Shown piece after piece: positions 22,761 through 34,774 of a DNA stretch of 64,000 nucleotides; position 1 is the first letter of the stretch, and every line of letters starts with the position of its first letter. This DNA comes from Glaciozyma antarctica PI12. Taxonomy: Eukaryota; Basidiomycota; Microbotryomycetes; Kriegeriales; Camptobasidiaceae. The translations under genes were made by a program, and so were the position numbers. The stretch is taken from assembly GCA_002917775.1 (NCBI GenBank), contig KZ627153.1:878692-942691 (forward strand), written 5' to 3'. A model generated the notes under the pieces. It did no database searches, was not told the DNA's origin, and worked only from the letters and a program-made list of their open reading frames with translations.

Positions 22761-22780
22761 CCTATATAACCCTATATAAC
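22761..22780. repeat. Perfect 10 bp tandem duplication carrying a stop codon
   Basis: CCTATATAAC is present twice, head to tail, at the 3' end of the epimerase-like gene. On the coding (minus) strand it brings an in-frame TAG. Confidence 0.9.
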
Positions 22781-23861
22781 TCTCGTGAACGCCAGCGGAC
22801 CCTCGACCAGCCCCCGCTTCGAGAGGGCAGCGTACATCGCCTCGCCAACGGAAAGCCAGGTGTGCTCGCCTGTTTCGGCGAAGATGTAAAGGGATCCCAA
22901 GGGGGCGGAGAGGAGGGAGGCGAGGAGGGTCGTGTACGCGAGGACAAGGTTTGAGACCTGCGTTTCCGTCAGCGAAGGGAGGAGCGGGGGAGAGGGGACG
23001 AACGTGGATGTTGTTCCAGATGGAGGCGCCGCGACCGGTTACGACGACTTGCTTGCTGAGGATCGACGAACGGATCCATCCCTGCTTGTCGAACCATGTC
23101 AGCTGCCTCCTCCTACTGCTCCAACGTCGAACGCACAGGAATCTGAATCGAGATCTTGTTGAACGGTCTGCTCTTCATCAGCTCCTCCTCTTCGACACGC
23201 AGGAGCGCGACTCACCCAGTTCCGATGCCGTAGATGAGCGGAGGAAGGATGATGGCCACTTTTGCGCTCCCCACCTTCCCTCCCTCAACAGCGTTCTTGA
23301 TGAGCAAATCCACATCACGGTGATACGCCGTATCAGGCAGCGCATCAATCTCCTCCGGCTTCTTATCGGAGAAGACATGAGGGTCCGCTCCGAGTCCTGC
23401 GCCGTCGTCTGCTATCAATCCCGCTGCGTAGGGTTAGTCTCTGCGTCGAAGAGGGAGGAGGAGGGACGGACTGCCGGAGGTGTGGATGTAGACGGCTGCT
23501 GGGGAGGTGGAGGGACGTTTGGCGAGGCCAGCGAGGATGGCTCGAACGGAGGGGATGTCGTCCGCCGTCGCAGTGTGGATAATGATCTGCTCTTCCTCGT
23601 CAGATCCTCTTTCTATTGAGGGATGAACGAACGCACATCGTGCTCAAGTACGGCGTTGCTGATGAGTTCCTCGTCGTCGAGCGAACCGAGGAGGGACTTG
23701 ACGCCGAGAGATTCGAGGACGGCAGCTTTGGCATCGGAGCGTACGAGAGCGGTGATGGCGTACCTCTCAGAAGCAAGGAGGGACTGGAGGAGGGAGCCAC
23801 CGATGAAGCCAACTCCGAGGAGGAAGAGGGGGATCTGCTGGGTCGAGGTCGTCGAGGTCAT
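22772..23861 (-). CDS. NAD(P)-dependent epimerase/dehydratase-like protein, internal stop
   Basis: Extended SDR fold. The N-terminal LLGVGFIGGSLLQSLL carries the GxxGxxG dinucleotide-binding motif. It is followed by ALVRSDAKAAVLESLG, IHTATADD, VYIHTSG, ILPPLIYGIGTG, a region beginning IWNNIHVSNLV (common in this family) and LYIFAETGEHTWLSVGEAM. The frame meets TAG at 22772-22774. However, the next 40 codons in the same frame (GSNSRSRAEVLRELGWKPEDK...) look like the normal family C-terminus, to about 22642. The TAG lies in a perfect 10 bp tandem duplication (22761-22780). So the gene is either damaged, misassembled or ends early. Substrate unknown. Confidence 0.72.
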
Positions 23862-25248
23862 TCTGAGAGATGGGTGATTAGGTCTGTCCTTGGTTGCGAG
23901 CTGGAATGAATCGATCGTCGAAGAGCAGTGGGTACAAGGCCGGAGAGCTTAAGGAGAGCTCGCTGGGGACCTCGCTGGAGAGCCTCAGGCTAAGGATCGC
24001 GACGACGGCGCAACTCGCACGCCGTGTCCAGGTAGTCAGTCAGCTCACCTTGTGGGACTGTTACGAGTGAACAAAGCTAGGTAGAGAGTAGGACACTTCG
24101 AGGTTAGCAGCTCTCTCTTACTCAGCCAACTCCGACGCCGTCATCTATTCCTTCGCCATCGCCCACGAGCTACTCAGCCCCGAGCAGGACCATCGGGACC
24201 ACGTGAGAACATTCTCTCTCGCAAGCCCAGCGCGCCTCGCCCCCGCCAACCGCTTGCACAGCCAGCGCGCCCAGACGCGAGCAGGGGGACTCGAGATCTC
24301 CGGGGATCGCTGGGGACGCACGGCGAGGGAGGCAGCAGGGGAACAAGGTGTGTGGCAAGTCGGTCTACGCGGGTGGGAGGGAAGCTGAAGGAGGGCGAGC
24401 TCTCGGCGATCAAGCAGCAGCAGGAGAGAGCCTTCCGACACGGGCTGAGGAGCCATCGCTCTTCGGCTATGGCGGGTATACGCTCCAAAAGCTCCCTGCT
24501 TGTTGATTCGCGAAGGCCGGCGAAGAGACTGGGGAGACTGGCGTGCTGGCGCCTTCGCTCGCCGAGGGACAGCACTGGTGCAGAGCAGGAGAAACGGTTT
24601 GCTACGCGGCGCACGATGCTCGGGGCGTACCTGGAGCAAAATGTACTGCTAATCGTGGGACTGGGCTCTTGCTCTGGCGACGTCTTGAGGAACGAAGGAC
24701 TGCTTCAGCTCGCCTTACAGCAGGGACCTCGTGTTGGCCACGAGTGACGTCTGCTGTATATCTGTCTCAAATCGTCCTTCCCTTCTATGAAACGGCCGTC
24801 TCCGGAGGCAGGAGTTAGCTTGAATAGGACCCGAGGAACGGCTCGCGATCGTATCCTCTCCTCTGAGCCTTGTTCGACGGGAGCTCGTCCTGGCTTCTTG
24901 GTTCAAGTCGGTGCTTCAAGGCGTACGCGATTCGCGTGAAGCAATGGAGGCGGCCACGAGGAACATCGATTCACGGCGCATCAGAGTGCCCAGGGAACGA
25001 GACTCGGTGGCTTCCCTAACAGCGATTTCGGAGGCACCACTCACCGCAACGACGAGCAGGCAGCGTGGAGACGAGCGGGAATTGCTCGTGAACGGACTCC
25101 ATGGCAATCTCGGCGAGCCATCAGCTCACCAAGTCTACCACGGTGTGCCTTCAGTCGAGCTCCCCCCGCTCGGAGACTCCGCGAGATTCCTACCACAGCC
25201 TCCCCCCGCGCAGGGTCTCGCTGAATTCGCTCCTCTTCGCAGACGCTG
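23862..25248. other. 1.4 kb divergent intergenic region
   Basis: Lies between the epimerase-like gene (minus) and USB1 (plus). Open frames are Arg/Ser-rich and overlap on both strands with no motif. No tRNA-like B box was found. Confidence 0.4.
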
Positions 25249-26194
25249 ATGACCGAGCCTCCGAAAAAGAAGCGGTGCGTCCCTTGCTGCGTCTGCGTAC
25301 TTCTCGTTCTGACGCTCGACCGCAGAAAGCTTCCCACGCTCGACGACGACTTTTCCCCTCGTGCGCTCATTCTGCGCTCTTTGTGAATCCCGCCTTACTG
25401 ATCATCTTGCTCGCAGCTCCTCGACCAGTCCTCCCTTCTCACCAAAGACGCTCGCGAACCGTCCCCCACACCCCAGGTCAATGGGCCTCGCACATCTACC
25501 TCGAGCGTGCGTCGTCCCAGCCCTTCCATGCGCCGCTAACTCCCCCACAGTCACCCCCACCTCGTCCCTCCGCAAGACCCTTCTCGCAGCACACACTCTC
25601 GCCTCCTCCTCCCCCTCCGTCCTCTCCCTCCTCGAGCCCTCCGAACCTCTCCACCTCTCCCTCTCCCGCCCTCTCTTTCTCCAAACCAACCAGCGCACCG
25701 AACTCCGCTCCTCGCTCGCCGAAATCGTGCTCAAGTTCTCTCCGTGAGTGCTCCTGTCCGGCTTGGCGTGAGGCGGCGCTGAGGCTTCGCAGGTTCCATG
25801 CTCGGTATGCTACGTTCGCTGTGCTGGAGAACGACGAGTCAACGCGGAGGTTCCTAGGCGTTGAGATCGGACACGGCTGGGCCGAGGTCCGTCTTTCCCT
25901 CGCCCTCCTTTCGCATTCTAACCCTCGACACAGATGAAGGACCTCGTCACCTCCATCGACACGAAGCTCTCCCGCCTACGTCTCCCACCGTACTACGAGA
26001 CGCCGCGATTCCATTCCTCGATTTCGTGGAGCGCACGAACGACGAAAGTGGGGGAGGAAGTGCCGTTTGGGGAGGAGGAGCTCGCGGAGATGGAGGAGAG
26101 GTTTGGGAAGGAATTGAGGGGGGAGGAGCTGTGGGTTGGGGAGGTGTGTGTAAGGATTGGGAGGGAGGTGAGGAGGTATTCGCTGGGAGGATAG
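25249..26194 (+). CDS. USB1: USB1, U6 snRNA 3' exonuclease (2H phosphodiesterase)
   Basis: Trims and caps the oligo(U) tail of U6 snRNA in the nucleus. Start ATG at 25249 reads MTEPPKKKRKLPTLDDDF, a basic leader. The next exon gives RTVPHTPGQWASHIYLE, matching the family's PH..G.WA.H.Y motif. Then come the two HxS motifs of the 2H superfamily, LHLSLSRPLFLQTNQ and RFHSSISWSA, separated by FAVLENDESTRRFLGVEI. It ends VRRYSLGG. Five introns of about 45-65 bp; the second must use the GTGCGC donor inside the fourth reading block to keep the frame. About 240 residues, normal size. Confidence 0.85.
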
Positions 26195-26977
26195 GCAGGT
26201 GAGAAGTGAGCGGCCGATTGATGGACAGAGACAGGATCGGTCGGAGCAGGTAGACGGTGTTCTGAGTGACAATGAATGGACGTTCGTTTATCGCGTGCTG
26301 CTGGAATGTTACGCTGATGAGAAAGTAGCGAGGTAGTCGAGCGTGGGGATTGCCCACTGATTTCCGTATGTTTGCCTCTTTCGCTCGTCGGAGAGCGCCT
26401 GTGGACGAACTCTGAGCTTGGAACAGGGTTCCTGCCTAGAGCAGAGGCTCGAGCGTCCGCCGGATCTGGAGAGCGAGAGGGGTGGTGGACCTCGCTGGGC
26501 TTGGTCCGAGGAGTCGCAAGAACGCGGCGCTGTAGTTAAATCACAGATGGCAGCGCTGAAAGAGGAGCAGCAGGTCTAAAGAGCAAGGTTTTAGAGCAGA
26601 GGGGGGTGAAGTGAAGGTTCGAAGAGAGTTGCTCCGAGGAGTTGAAGGACTCCCTTCACACTCACGTCACCGCCAGCCAGTACAACTTGTCGACGCTCCG
26701 TAGCCAGCACCGCGTAGTAGAACAAGCACAGGACGTTCGCGGCCTAGAAGAGATCCTCTTTGAGTGGGCCAGTTTCTGGAGCCCACGGAGTCGAGCTGAC
26801 CAGCCTCTCCCTTCCTTAACCCTCCCCCCCTACTTTTGTACACTCGCATTACTCACAGGAACGACTCTGAGCAGGAAGAGCGCAGCCCGCCTGAGTCTCC
26901 CCCTTCCGCGCCGTCCCTTTCCGCCGCCGCCTCCACCTCTCCTCTCCAAGCGAGTACGTCGGCGCACCCACTCCTCC
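26195..26977. other. Upstream region of the RasGEF gene
   Basis: A 783 bp gap between two plus-strand genes. An upstream in-frame extension of the RasGEF frame exists but lacks conserved sequence. It probably holds the promoter and the 5' UTR. Confidence 0.4.
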
Positions 26978-29900
26978 ATGTCGCCTGCCACCTTCTCAAG
27001 ACCGCCGACGCCTTCGGAACCAGAGTACGCACGGGCGCTGCACGACTTTATCCCCGTCTCAGGCACCAACACCTGCCTATCTTTCGAGGCGGGCCAGGTT
27101 ATCCGTACCCTCAACAAGGACGCGAGCGGGTGGTGGGACGGCGAGCTGGATGGGAAGAGGGGCTGGTTCCCGAGTAACTACGTCGAGGTGTATGCCGTCG
27201 GCGCGGGAGACGACTGGGAAGAACCGAGGAGCAGAGCTGTGAGTTGTTGTATTCTTGGGCGGCGGGATAAGCGGGACTCTCGTGGGTCCAGGGACCGCAG
27301 GGCTGACGTGTTTGGTGTGTCCTCGCAGACCTCTCCAGCAGACCTGCACCGGTCACCGAGCGTAACTCCCTCGGAGAGCTCGATTAAGTCGCGCTCCGCC
27401 TCCTCCCTCTCCTCTCGCCATCCTTCAGACGGAGGATTCATAGAATCGATCCAACAGGCCATTGCGCTCCTTCAGAACGCCGTCCTCGCCAATCGTGTAA
27501 CTCACTTTCAGCCCTCGACCGCCTGGTTCGTCTCCCTGCTTCCGCCTCCACTCCGCCCAGCTAACTCCTTCTGCACAGCGTCATCTCCTCCGTCCGCACC
27601 GTCCTCTCTTCCACCGACTGCCTCACCCGCGAATCCAGCATTCTCAAGCGCCATCCCTCACTTGCTGTCGAACGGAAGCGCATCCTCTCCTCTCTCGCCG
27701 CTCTCGTCAACCAAGCCCGTAACGCTTCGAGCCTGAATACGACCGAGGAGGACCGTCTCGAAGGCACGGAGCTGATGCTCTCAACCGCCGAGGGCGTCAG
27801 CACCAACGTCTACTCGTTCCTCTCCGTCGCGGCGAGGCTGGGAGTGCGGTTGGCGGAGCAGGATCGCGCGGGCCACGGGAGGGAGACGGGGAGTGACGCA
27901 AGAGGGAACGGGACGTTGGAAGTACGGAGGCCGCCCGACTTGCGAGGAGCGAAGAGCGTAGGCGACTTGCGATCTCGCAAGCGACCTCAGCTCCACATCG
28001 TCCCCGACAGCAACCTCCACCCCCTCTCCCACACAGGATCCAACTCGCCCTCTCTCCCCTCTCCTTCCTTCCGCGACTCTCCCTCATCACCCACTTCACG
28101 CCACCGCCCCGGCAATCTCGTCGTCCGCTCTACCTCGGAACTCATCCTCATCCTTTCAACAATCCACGACCACCTCCTCTCGACCATCGCAGCCTTCATC
28201 GGCCACGTGCACGCCCACACGCGCTCCTCCCATTCCTCCAGCTACGCCTATCTAATCGATATGACGCGCGAAACGATCGAACAAGTGCGCGAACTCCTCG
28301 TCGTAGTCGAAGCCGTCTCGCACCACCCTTCCCTCCCGGCCTCTCAAGCCGCCTACCTCCCCGCCCTTGCCAGCTCTCGAGAAGCCTTATACGTCGCTAC
28401 AACCGCTCTCGTCACCGCCGCGCGGATAGCGACTTTGAGTCCGGAGGAAGGGAGCGGAGGGACGGAGGATGATGAGCGTAGGAGCTTGTTGGGGTCTGCG
28501 ACGGCGGTGCTTAGGCTTGGAGGCGAGTGCGTCGGAGCGGTAAAGGCGTGCATCGTCGCACCGGGGAAGGGGGACGACTTGTTTGAGCTCGTGCTGCCGG
28601 AGTTGGAGAGAGAGGAAGAGGGGAGAGCGAGGTCGGCGTTCGACAGGGTCGAGGAGAGGAGTGGGAGGGCGGGACATACGCTGTCGATGTTGGGGAGGAA
28701 GGCGACGAGCTTGAGCTGCTTGTGGGATAGGTACGAGGCGGGAGGAGAGGCGGTAGAGGAGGAGGAGGAGGAGGAGCGAGCGAGGGACGCAGAGGAGGAC
28801 GACCAGTCGCGCGAGACGAGCGACGATGACCGGCAAGCCAACCAGACGCCTCTTCCGACGCATGGCCGCAACATCAGCGTCTCGTCGAACTTTGGCGCAG
28901 GACACGGGCGCGGCAAGAGCATCACGTCCCTCTCGAGTCAAGGCCACGCGCGCAACAGGAGCGTCTCGTCGAGCAATGGCGCCAACAGCGAAGCAACCCT
29001 CACCTCCGCCAGGTCGAGTCCGAGCGGAGGGGCGGGAGCCGTCGTTCGGTCGAGCGTATTGTCGAGAGCGAGCTCGGCGACGCGCGGCGCCAGCGTGCCG
29101 ATGTCGCGGGGCGAGTCGAGCAGGACGTCCAATTCGGCTGCGTCGTCGAGGTCGGCTTTTTCCCACACGTCGACCGCTGGGACTTCACCTCGGACGTCCG
29201 TCGAACCCGTCAAGCACGAACCGGTCCCCGTCTTTCCCCTCTTCTCCAAAGAAAGTCGATCTCCTCGCTCCGCCGTCTTCCCCCCGCATCCTCTTCCTTC
29301 GCCTCTCTCCGCGCCCCACGATGGATCTCCTACGACGAAAGACGGCGGCGCGTGGTTCCTGGAGCGGGACTACGAGGCGCGCGAGATCTCGTTCAACGGC
29401 GACGGACACGTTACCGGTGGGACGTTGCGGTGCCTCATCGAGCGCATGACGCTGCACGATACGACGATCGACCCCACCTTCTCCAACACCTTCCTCCTCA
29501 CCTTCCGCATGTTCACCAACCCCTCCGAGTTGGCCGACGCTCTCTTCCGCCGCTTCGACATCTCCCCTCCCACGGACGCCTTGTTCCGACCCGAGGATCT
29601 CAAGGTCTGGACCGACAGCAAGGCGACGCCCGTCCGGCTGAGGGTCTACAACCTTTTCAAGATGTGGCTAGAGAACTACTGGCATCACGACACGGACAGC
29701 ATCGTCGTCGACAACCTCCTCGCCTTCTCCCAGGACCGCCTCGCGAGTACCATGCCGAGCGCTTCGCAGCGCCTTATCGACCTCATCCAAAAGCGCCTGA
29801 CGGCCGCCGCCCCGGCAACTCCTCGTGGGCTCTCGAGGATGAAATCGAACGAGCGGATGCGCGCGGGGAGGATCATCGGGATGGGGGATTCCTACAGCTC

Positions 29901-30949
29901 GCTCGGAGGGCGGGGGACGCTCCCGCCGGCGTCGATCTTGTCCAAGACGCTCCTTGCCAACCTCCGTACCCTTCCTCATACCGCCATCAGCGTCCTCGAT
30001 ATCGACCCTCTCGAACTCGCGCGCCAGCTTACGATCCTCGAGTCGAGGCTCTATTGCGCGATAAAGCGCGATGAGATCCTCAGCAAGGACTTTAGTCGCA
30101 AGGCTAGCATTGCTGTTAACGTGCGCTCCATGAGCACGCTCAGCACGAGGTTGACGGGGTGGATCGCCGAGACGATCCTCAACGAGCAGGACGCGAAGAA
30201 GCGGACGACGCTCATCAAGTACTTTATCAAGCTCTGCGACGTGCGTTCCTTCCTCTTCTTCGCCAGGACTTTTGCTGATAGTCTCGAATTCGTAGCGATG
30301 TCTCTCGCTCGACAACTACAACACCCTCATGGCCGTCCTCTGCGCCCTCAACTCGTCGACCATCTCGCGCCTCAAGAAGACCTGGGACGGCCTCTCGAGC
30401 AAGTACCGCATCAGCCTCGACGTTCTGCGCCGAGCGACGGAGCACAGTCGCAACTATGCCGAGTACCGCTCGAGGATCCGCAATGCCGTCCCGCCTGCGC
30501 TGCCATTCCTCGGACTCTTCCTGTGCGTTCCTTTCGTCGAGCACTTGCTCTCGAGCGTTGCTGACGTCGCATACACCGCAGCACCGACATTACGTTCTGC
30601 TACGAAGGCAACCCCGCCGACCGACCCTCCCCCGTCGAGCCCACTCTCCGCCTGATCAATTTCGATCGCTACCAAGTACGTCGCTGCCCTCTTTCTCCGC
30701 CGTTCCCGCTAACCTCCCGCACAGAAAATGAGTAAAATTGTCTCGGACCTCCAGCGCTTCCAAGTCCCCTACAACCTCGTCCCCGTCCCCGTACTCCAAT
30801 CCTTCCTCGACGCCGCGCTCGACGGGCTCCAGCACGGCGGCGACGTGACGAGCTTGTATCGTCAAAGCCTTAAGGTTGAACCGAGGTCGGACAACTCGTA
30901 TAACCCGAATGCGGCGAATCGCGCCGACCTCTTCAACTGGAAGGGCTGA
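26978..30949 (+). CDS. CDC25: CDC25-type Ras guanine nucleotide exchange factor
   Basis: Activates Ras by GDP/GTP exchange upstream of adenylate cyclase and cAMP signalling. Near the N-terminus is an SH3 domain (ARALHDFIP, ASGWWDGELDGKRGWFPSNYVEVY). A helical region and a long Ser/Arg/Gly-rich linker follow, including an acidic Glu run near codons for VEEEEEEE. Next is the RasGEF-N domain (GGTLRCLIERMTLHDTTIDPTFSNTFLLTFRMF) and the catalytic RasGEF domain (LDIDPLELARQLTILESRLYCAI, SLDNYNTLMAVLCALNSSTISRLKKTW, AVPPALPFLGLFLTDITFCYEGNP, LINFDRYQKMSKIV). The C-terminus is RADLFNWKG. About 1,200 residues. Introns cluster in the first 700 bp and in the catalytic domain, with one exon of about 2.5 kb between. 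The start at 26978 (MSPATF) lies just before the SH3 domain. Confidence 0.92.
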
Positions 30950-31284
30950 TTCGTCGTCGCTTTTACTACTACCCCACTCGTCGCACTTTAGTGTTATCCT
31001 CCCCGCCGCGCAGTGGGACGCTGTAGATCCCCTCGCCTTGATCGTGCCTGTATGTTGTTACGAACCCCTCATGTTGATCCCTCACGAACCCCTCGCAACG
31101 AGCCATTATTTGAACCCATCACTGCTCTCGCTCATTCTCTCTGCTCTGCTCGAATCAACCAACTCCATTCACGTTCGACAAACGCCTACGACCTCCCCCC
31201 TACGGCCTCCTCCTCGAATTCAATCGCGCCCTCCTCGAACTCGAACTCCGCCCTCCTCAAATCTCGACGACCCCTCCCTCCCTT
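30950..31284. other. Convergent intergenic region
   Basis: 3' ends of CDC25 (plus) and the two-pass membrane protein (minus). Nothing else seen. Confidence 0.5.
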
Positions 31285-32649
31285 CTACTCTCTTCCCCGC
31301 TCCGAGGCTCCTGCGATCATCGACAGCGAAGGACGTAACGACGCCCTCCTACTCGGCGTTTCATGCGAGCGCGGCGAAGGGATCGGCGAGGGCACGAAAG
31401 CGTGTCTCCCGCTCTGCTCGGTGGGATCAAGCTGGATGAACGACGAGCTAATCGACGCCGACCTGCTCAGCGCCAACGGTCGCAAGCGGTAGGACGGAGC
31501 CAAACTCGGGGTCCTCGACGGCGCGACGCTTCGCCAGCTGAACCTTTCCGCGACTCTCCCTCGCATTTTCGGTCCAGCGAGGAGCGTCGTGCTCCCCTGC
31601 ATCTCCTCGGATCCGTATCGCGGGGCGGCGCCAGATCGCTGAACGCGCTGGATCGGTTCCTCCTCCGGGGAGAACTCGAGGGTTGCTCTGTGCGATGGAG
31701 CTGGTGATGGAGGCGGGAGGAGGAAGGTGGGAGGGAGTCGGAGGAAGAGCTCGAGGATGCGGATAGAGCCTACGGGGATGTAGGGAAGTAGGGTGCGGGA
31801 GGGCGAGGCGGATTCGAGGTCGGGAGGGATGGCAGGGGTTCGGTGGAGGTGGCGACGGCGGTGGAAGATGTAGGTCTGGCGGAGTTGGGAAAGGATGAGG
31901 ACGGTTTCGAGGATGAGGAAGATTGCGAAGACGAGGTGGATGAAGGAGGAGGAGGCGAGGCCGAGCATGAGCTGGTCCTCTTGCGAAGTCGTGCCGTCTG
32001 CGATTGGCTGCATCGTCGTGGGATCCATGGGAGCGACAACGGTTGTACTGCTATTGTTTGACTGCTTTTTCATGACGACGAGGAAGGCCACGAGAGTCGA
32101 GATAAGGAGGATGACCGCGAAGAATGAGAGCGAAGAAGAGAGCACGAAGCCAGAAGCGGAGGTCTGGCGGAGAAGTCGAGGGTGACGAGCCAGTGGGGAG
32201 GCTCAGTCATAGGCGGCAGAGGAATCTCTATGGCTGGAGAAGTCAGCAGCTGCAAGGAAGCGACCCGTCAGCTGGGGAGAGGGGGACTTACCTTCGGTCT
32301 CCGTAGCTGCTCCCGCCTGGAGAGACGCCCGATAATCAATCTCTCCCGGCTTCAACGAGAGTACTGCCTCCTCCACCGCCTGTTCCGTGCTTTCCTCCTG
32401 CCTTTCCAAGCCCGACCCAGAAGTTACCACACTCCGTCGAACCTGCACCATCTCCCTCTCCGCATTGCTCGCCTGCTGCACCGTCGCCTCCTCCCCGATA
32501 GCCGACATGCGAGAACTGGGCCTCTCAAAAGCGCTTATCGAAAGAGGGCTGATGGGGGAAAGTGGGGCGACTGAGAAGACGGACAGAGGGCGACTGTCGG
32601 ACCAGCGACTTGGAGGAGTGGGAGGAGCCTGTCCTCTGGGAGAAGCCAT
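31285..32649 (-). CDS. Unrecognised two-pass membrane protein
   Basis: I do not recognise the family. From the N-terminus it has a Ser/Pro-rich leader (MASPRGQAPPTPP, alternative Met at 32508), an acidic Gln/Glu segment and an intron with a GTAAGT donor. Then comes a hydrophobic segment LSFFAVILLISTLVAFLVVM, a polar loop with NNSSTTVV, a second hydrophobic segment FIHLVFAIFLILETVLILSQL, and a basic Ser/Arg-rich tail of about 200 residues. The exon reading EPPHWLVTLDFSARPP is in a different frame from the first membrane helix. Either an unusual GAG acceptor or a one-base deletion near 32150 is needed (see findings). Probably a fungal-specific membrane protein with a long cytosolic tail. Confidence 0.6.
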
Positions 32650-33316
32650 CCAGGGCTGTTGATCGGCCTGCGATCTGAAGAAGGGGAGTGCGAAGGGGGA
32701 GAAGGATATGAGAGAAGTTGGGAGAGAGAGTCGATCGAGGAGGAGCTGCCTCACGACCGAACTCCCTCTCGCAGTCGAGCCGTTTCAGAATCGCTTTCTC
32801 GTCGACTTCGACGTTCTTTACACTCAATCTCTCCGGATACGTACGACGCTTCTACATAACACTAGATTCGCATGGTGAAGCTCGCAGCGAGCGGCGCGAA
32901 ATCGAGAAACTACCTCGCAGCCTCGCTCGCTTCGAGACGAGCAACTCCTCTCCCAACCTCAGTCCAGTCACCCGATTCCTACGCGTGAAGAGTTCTCGGA
33001 GCACTGCAGAGGAGAAAAAGGTCAGTTTCGGAATCCTACAGAACCACTAGCGAGACCTGCGGAGGTATATGCGAGAATTGCCCTCCTCTCGCCTGCTTCG
33101 CAGTGCGCGAGGAAGTTTACCGGACAGAATCCCATGCTCCGGTGCGAAGGAAGTGTGCGAAGGTAGAGTATCTGGTCGGATGAGGGGACGGCGGGCGGGA
33201 CCTTCCCATTGCACGAAGCGTTCCAGCGCAATGCCAGAGCTACACGTGACCGAGGGGCCCCTCGCGAGCCTCCTCATTCCCGGCGCTGGCTGTGCAAAAG
33301 AGCCCTGGCGAGGAGG
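32650..33316. other. Divergent intergenic region
   Basis: Upstream of the two-pass membrane protein (minus) and of the small two-exon gene (plus). No motif recognised. Confidence 0.4.
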
Positions 33317-33539
33317 ATGGACTACACGTACAGCGAGGACCAATTTTACGAGCGTAAGTCGCGCAATCGAGCCCCAACGCAGTGGTTAGAATCACTCCTA
33401 GCGACACCCCCCGAGCTAAGCTTAGAATGACCCCACCACAGAACCCTCATCATACGGCGTCGGCGAGGACGCTCGCGTAGACCGCATGGAGGTCGCAGGT
33501 GGCTCCTTCTCAGCCGGCAAAGCTGGCTCCTGGATTTAG
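33317..33539 (+). CDS. Small two-exon gene encoding a 44-residue acidic protein
   Basis: Exon 1 (33317-33353) reads MDYTYSEDQFYE and ends at a canonical GTAAGT donor. The intron (33354-33441, 88 bp) ends CCACCACAG. Exon 2 continues in frame as QPSSYGVGEDARVDRMEVA, then GGSFSAGKAGSWI and a stop at 33537-33539. The protein is hydrophilic, acidic, rich in Gly, Ser and Tyr, and has a Gly/Ser-rich C-terminus. I recognise no family. Support is the clean ATG, consensus donor and acceptor, frame-preserving splice and protein-like composition in an otherwise empty 2.1 kb gap. A branch point is not obvious beyond CTAAG near 33414, so expression evidence would decide. Confidence 0.45.
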
Positions 33540-34774
33540 CTGGCGCAGGCCAAAAAAGAGGACCGAAAGAGACAAGCTACTCTGGAGACTACTCGAAGTG
33601 CTCGAGAAACGTCCGCCCGAGTGCTGTCCGCCCGAGTGCTGCTCCCCAAGTCCCGCTGCTCGGCTCCCGCCGCCCGAAGAACGGAACGATGCTCGTCGTC
33701 TGCTCGCTTGAAGCCCAGATAATGCGCGGGGAAGACGGATCTTCTGCCTGCCAGTGAGGACGAGAAGTTCAGAATAGAGAGCAGCGGGCACGAGAAGCAA
33801 AGCACCGGTGAGAGCTCCTCGAGCTTGCAGGCTCCAGCAGCTCCAGCGGGAAGCTCGTGCCAGCGCTGCCCCCAGCCTCCCTCCATAACCCTCACCCACT
33901 CCAGCAGTTCACCACTCCTGCAAAGAAAGCGCACAGCGAACAGCAGTGCCGCCCGAGCTGCTCGCCCCACCCCGAAGGCTCGCCTCGCTCCCTCCACGCC
34001 AATCCTGCAGCGCACGTCGCCCTCCACAGACCGAGATAAGCGCACCCGTATAATCTGGACCGAGTTTCGAGGACTGCTGGTGCGGAGTTGGCGAGCTGAA
34101 GAGCGGGTGAGAGGTCGGAGGAAGCTGGCGAGGAGGAGGAGGATTCTCGCTCGGGGATAGATCGAGCACGGTGCGGACCGGCTGTGGCGGAGCACGGTGG
34201 AGCAGAGCAGTCGGATGGTGCGTGTGATAGCACAGAGGCATTGAGAGCTGTGGCAGAAGACAAGCAGCAAGCAGTCGCCAATCAACTCTTCTCCTCCTCC
34301 CCCAGACCTCACCTCCCCTAGCTCGGCCGCACAGGAGTACCTCCCAGCCCCAGCTCAGCCCACCCCACCCACTCCTCCGCCGACCCCGCTGAGCTCCAGC
34401 TGCGAATCGACCTCGGCGACCTCGAAGGAGCAGCGCTCGCAGTTAGCAGCCATTTGAGGACGCGAGGGACTAGCAGTAGCTTGAGAGGTGAGTGTTGGCG
34501 ACCGTGTGGGGAGCCGTGTGGGTAGGAGGGTTCAGGTATTGCCGGGGGAGCTGGTAAAGCTGATGAGACGCCGCTGGGACGAGAGCACTCCTGGTCGGCT
34601 GTGGAGCTGCCGCAGCTCTCTCCTAGCCTGGAACGCTTCGTTCCGGAGCATATGGAGGTGCTATGAGGAACATACGCTCTCAGCGCGCTCCCAGCAACAG
34701 CTCTCGTGCCGCCAACCAGCTCCGTCTTGATGCACCTCGCCACTGACTCCCTCCCTTCACAGCTCTCCGCCAGG
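33540..34774. other. 1.2 kb upstream region of RAD3/XPD
   Basis: Overlapping Ser/Arg/Pro-rich open frames on both strands, none convincing. It contains a short tandem repeat at 33611-33640. Confidence 0.4.
33611..33640. repeat. 15 bp tandem duplication
   Basis: GTCCGCCCGAGTGCT occurs twice in perfect tandem in non-coding DNA. Confidence 0.9.

Noticed and set aside
28353-29166. Long minus-strand frames opposite CDC25
   Set aside because: Shadows of the repetitive Ser/Arg linker of the RasGEF gene; the plus strand carries clear domains.
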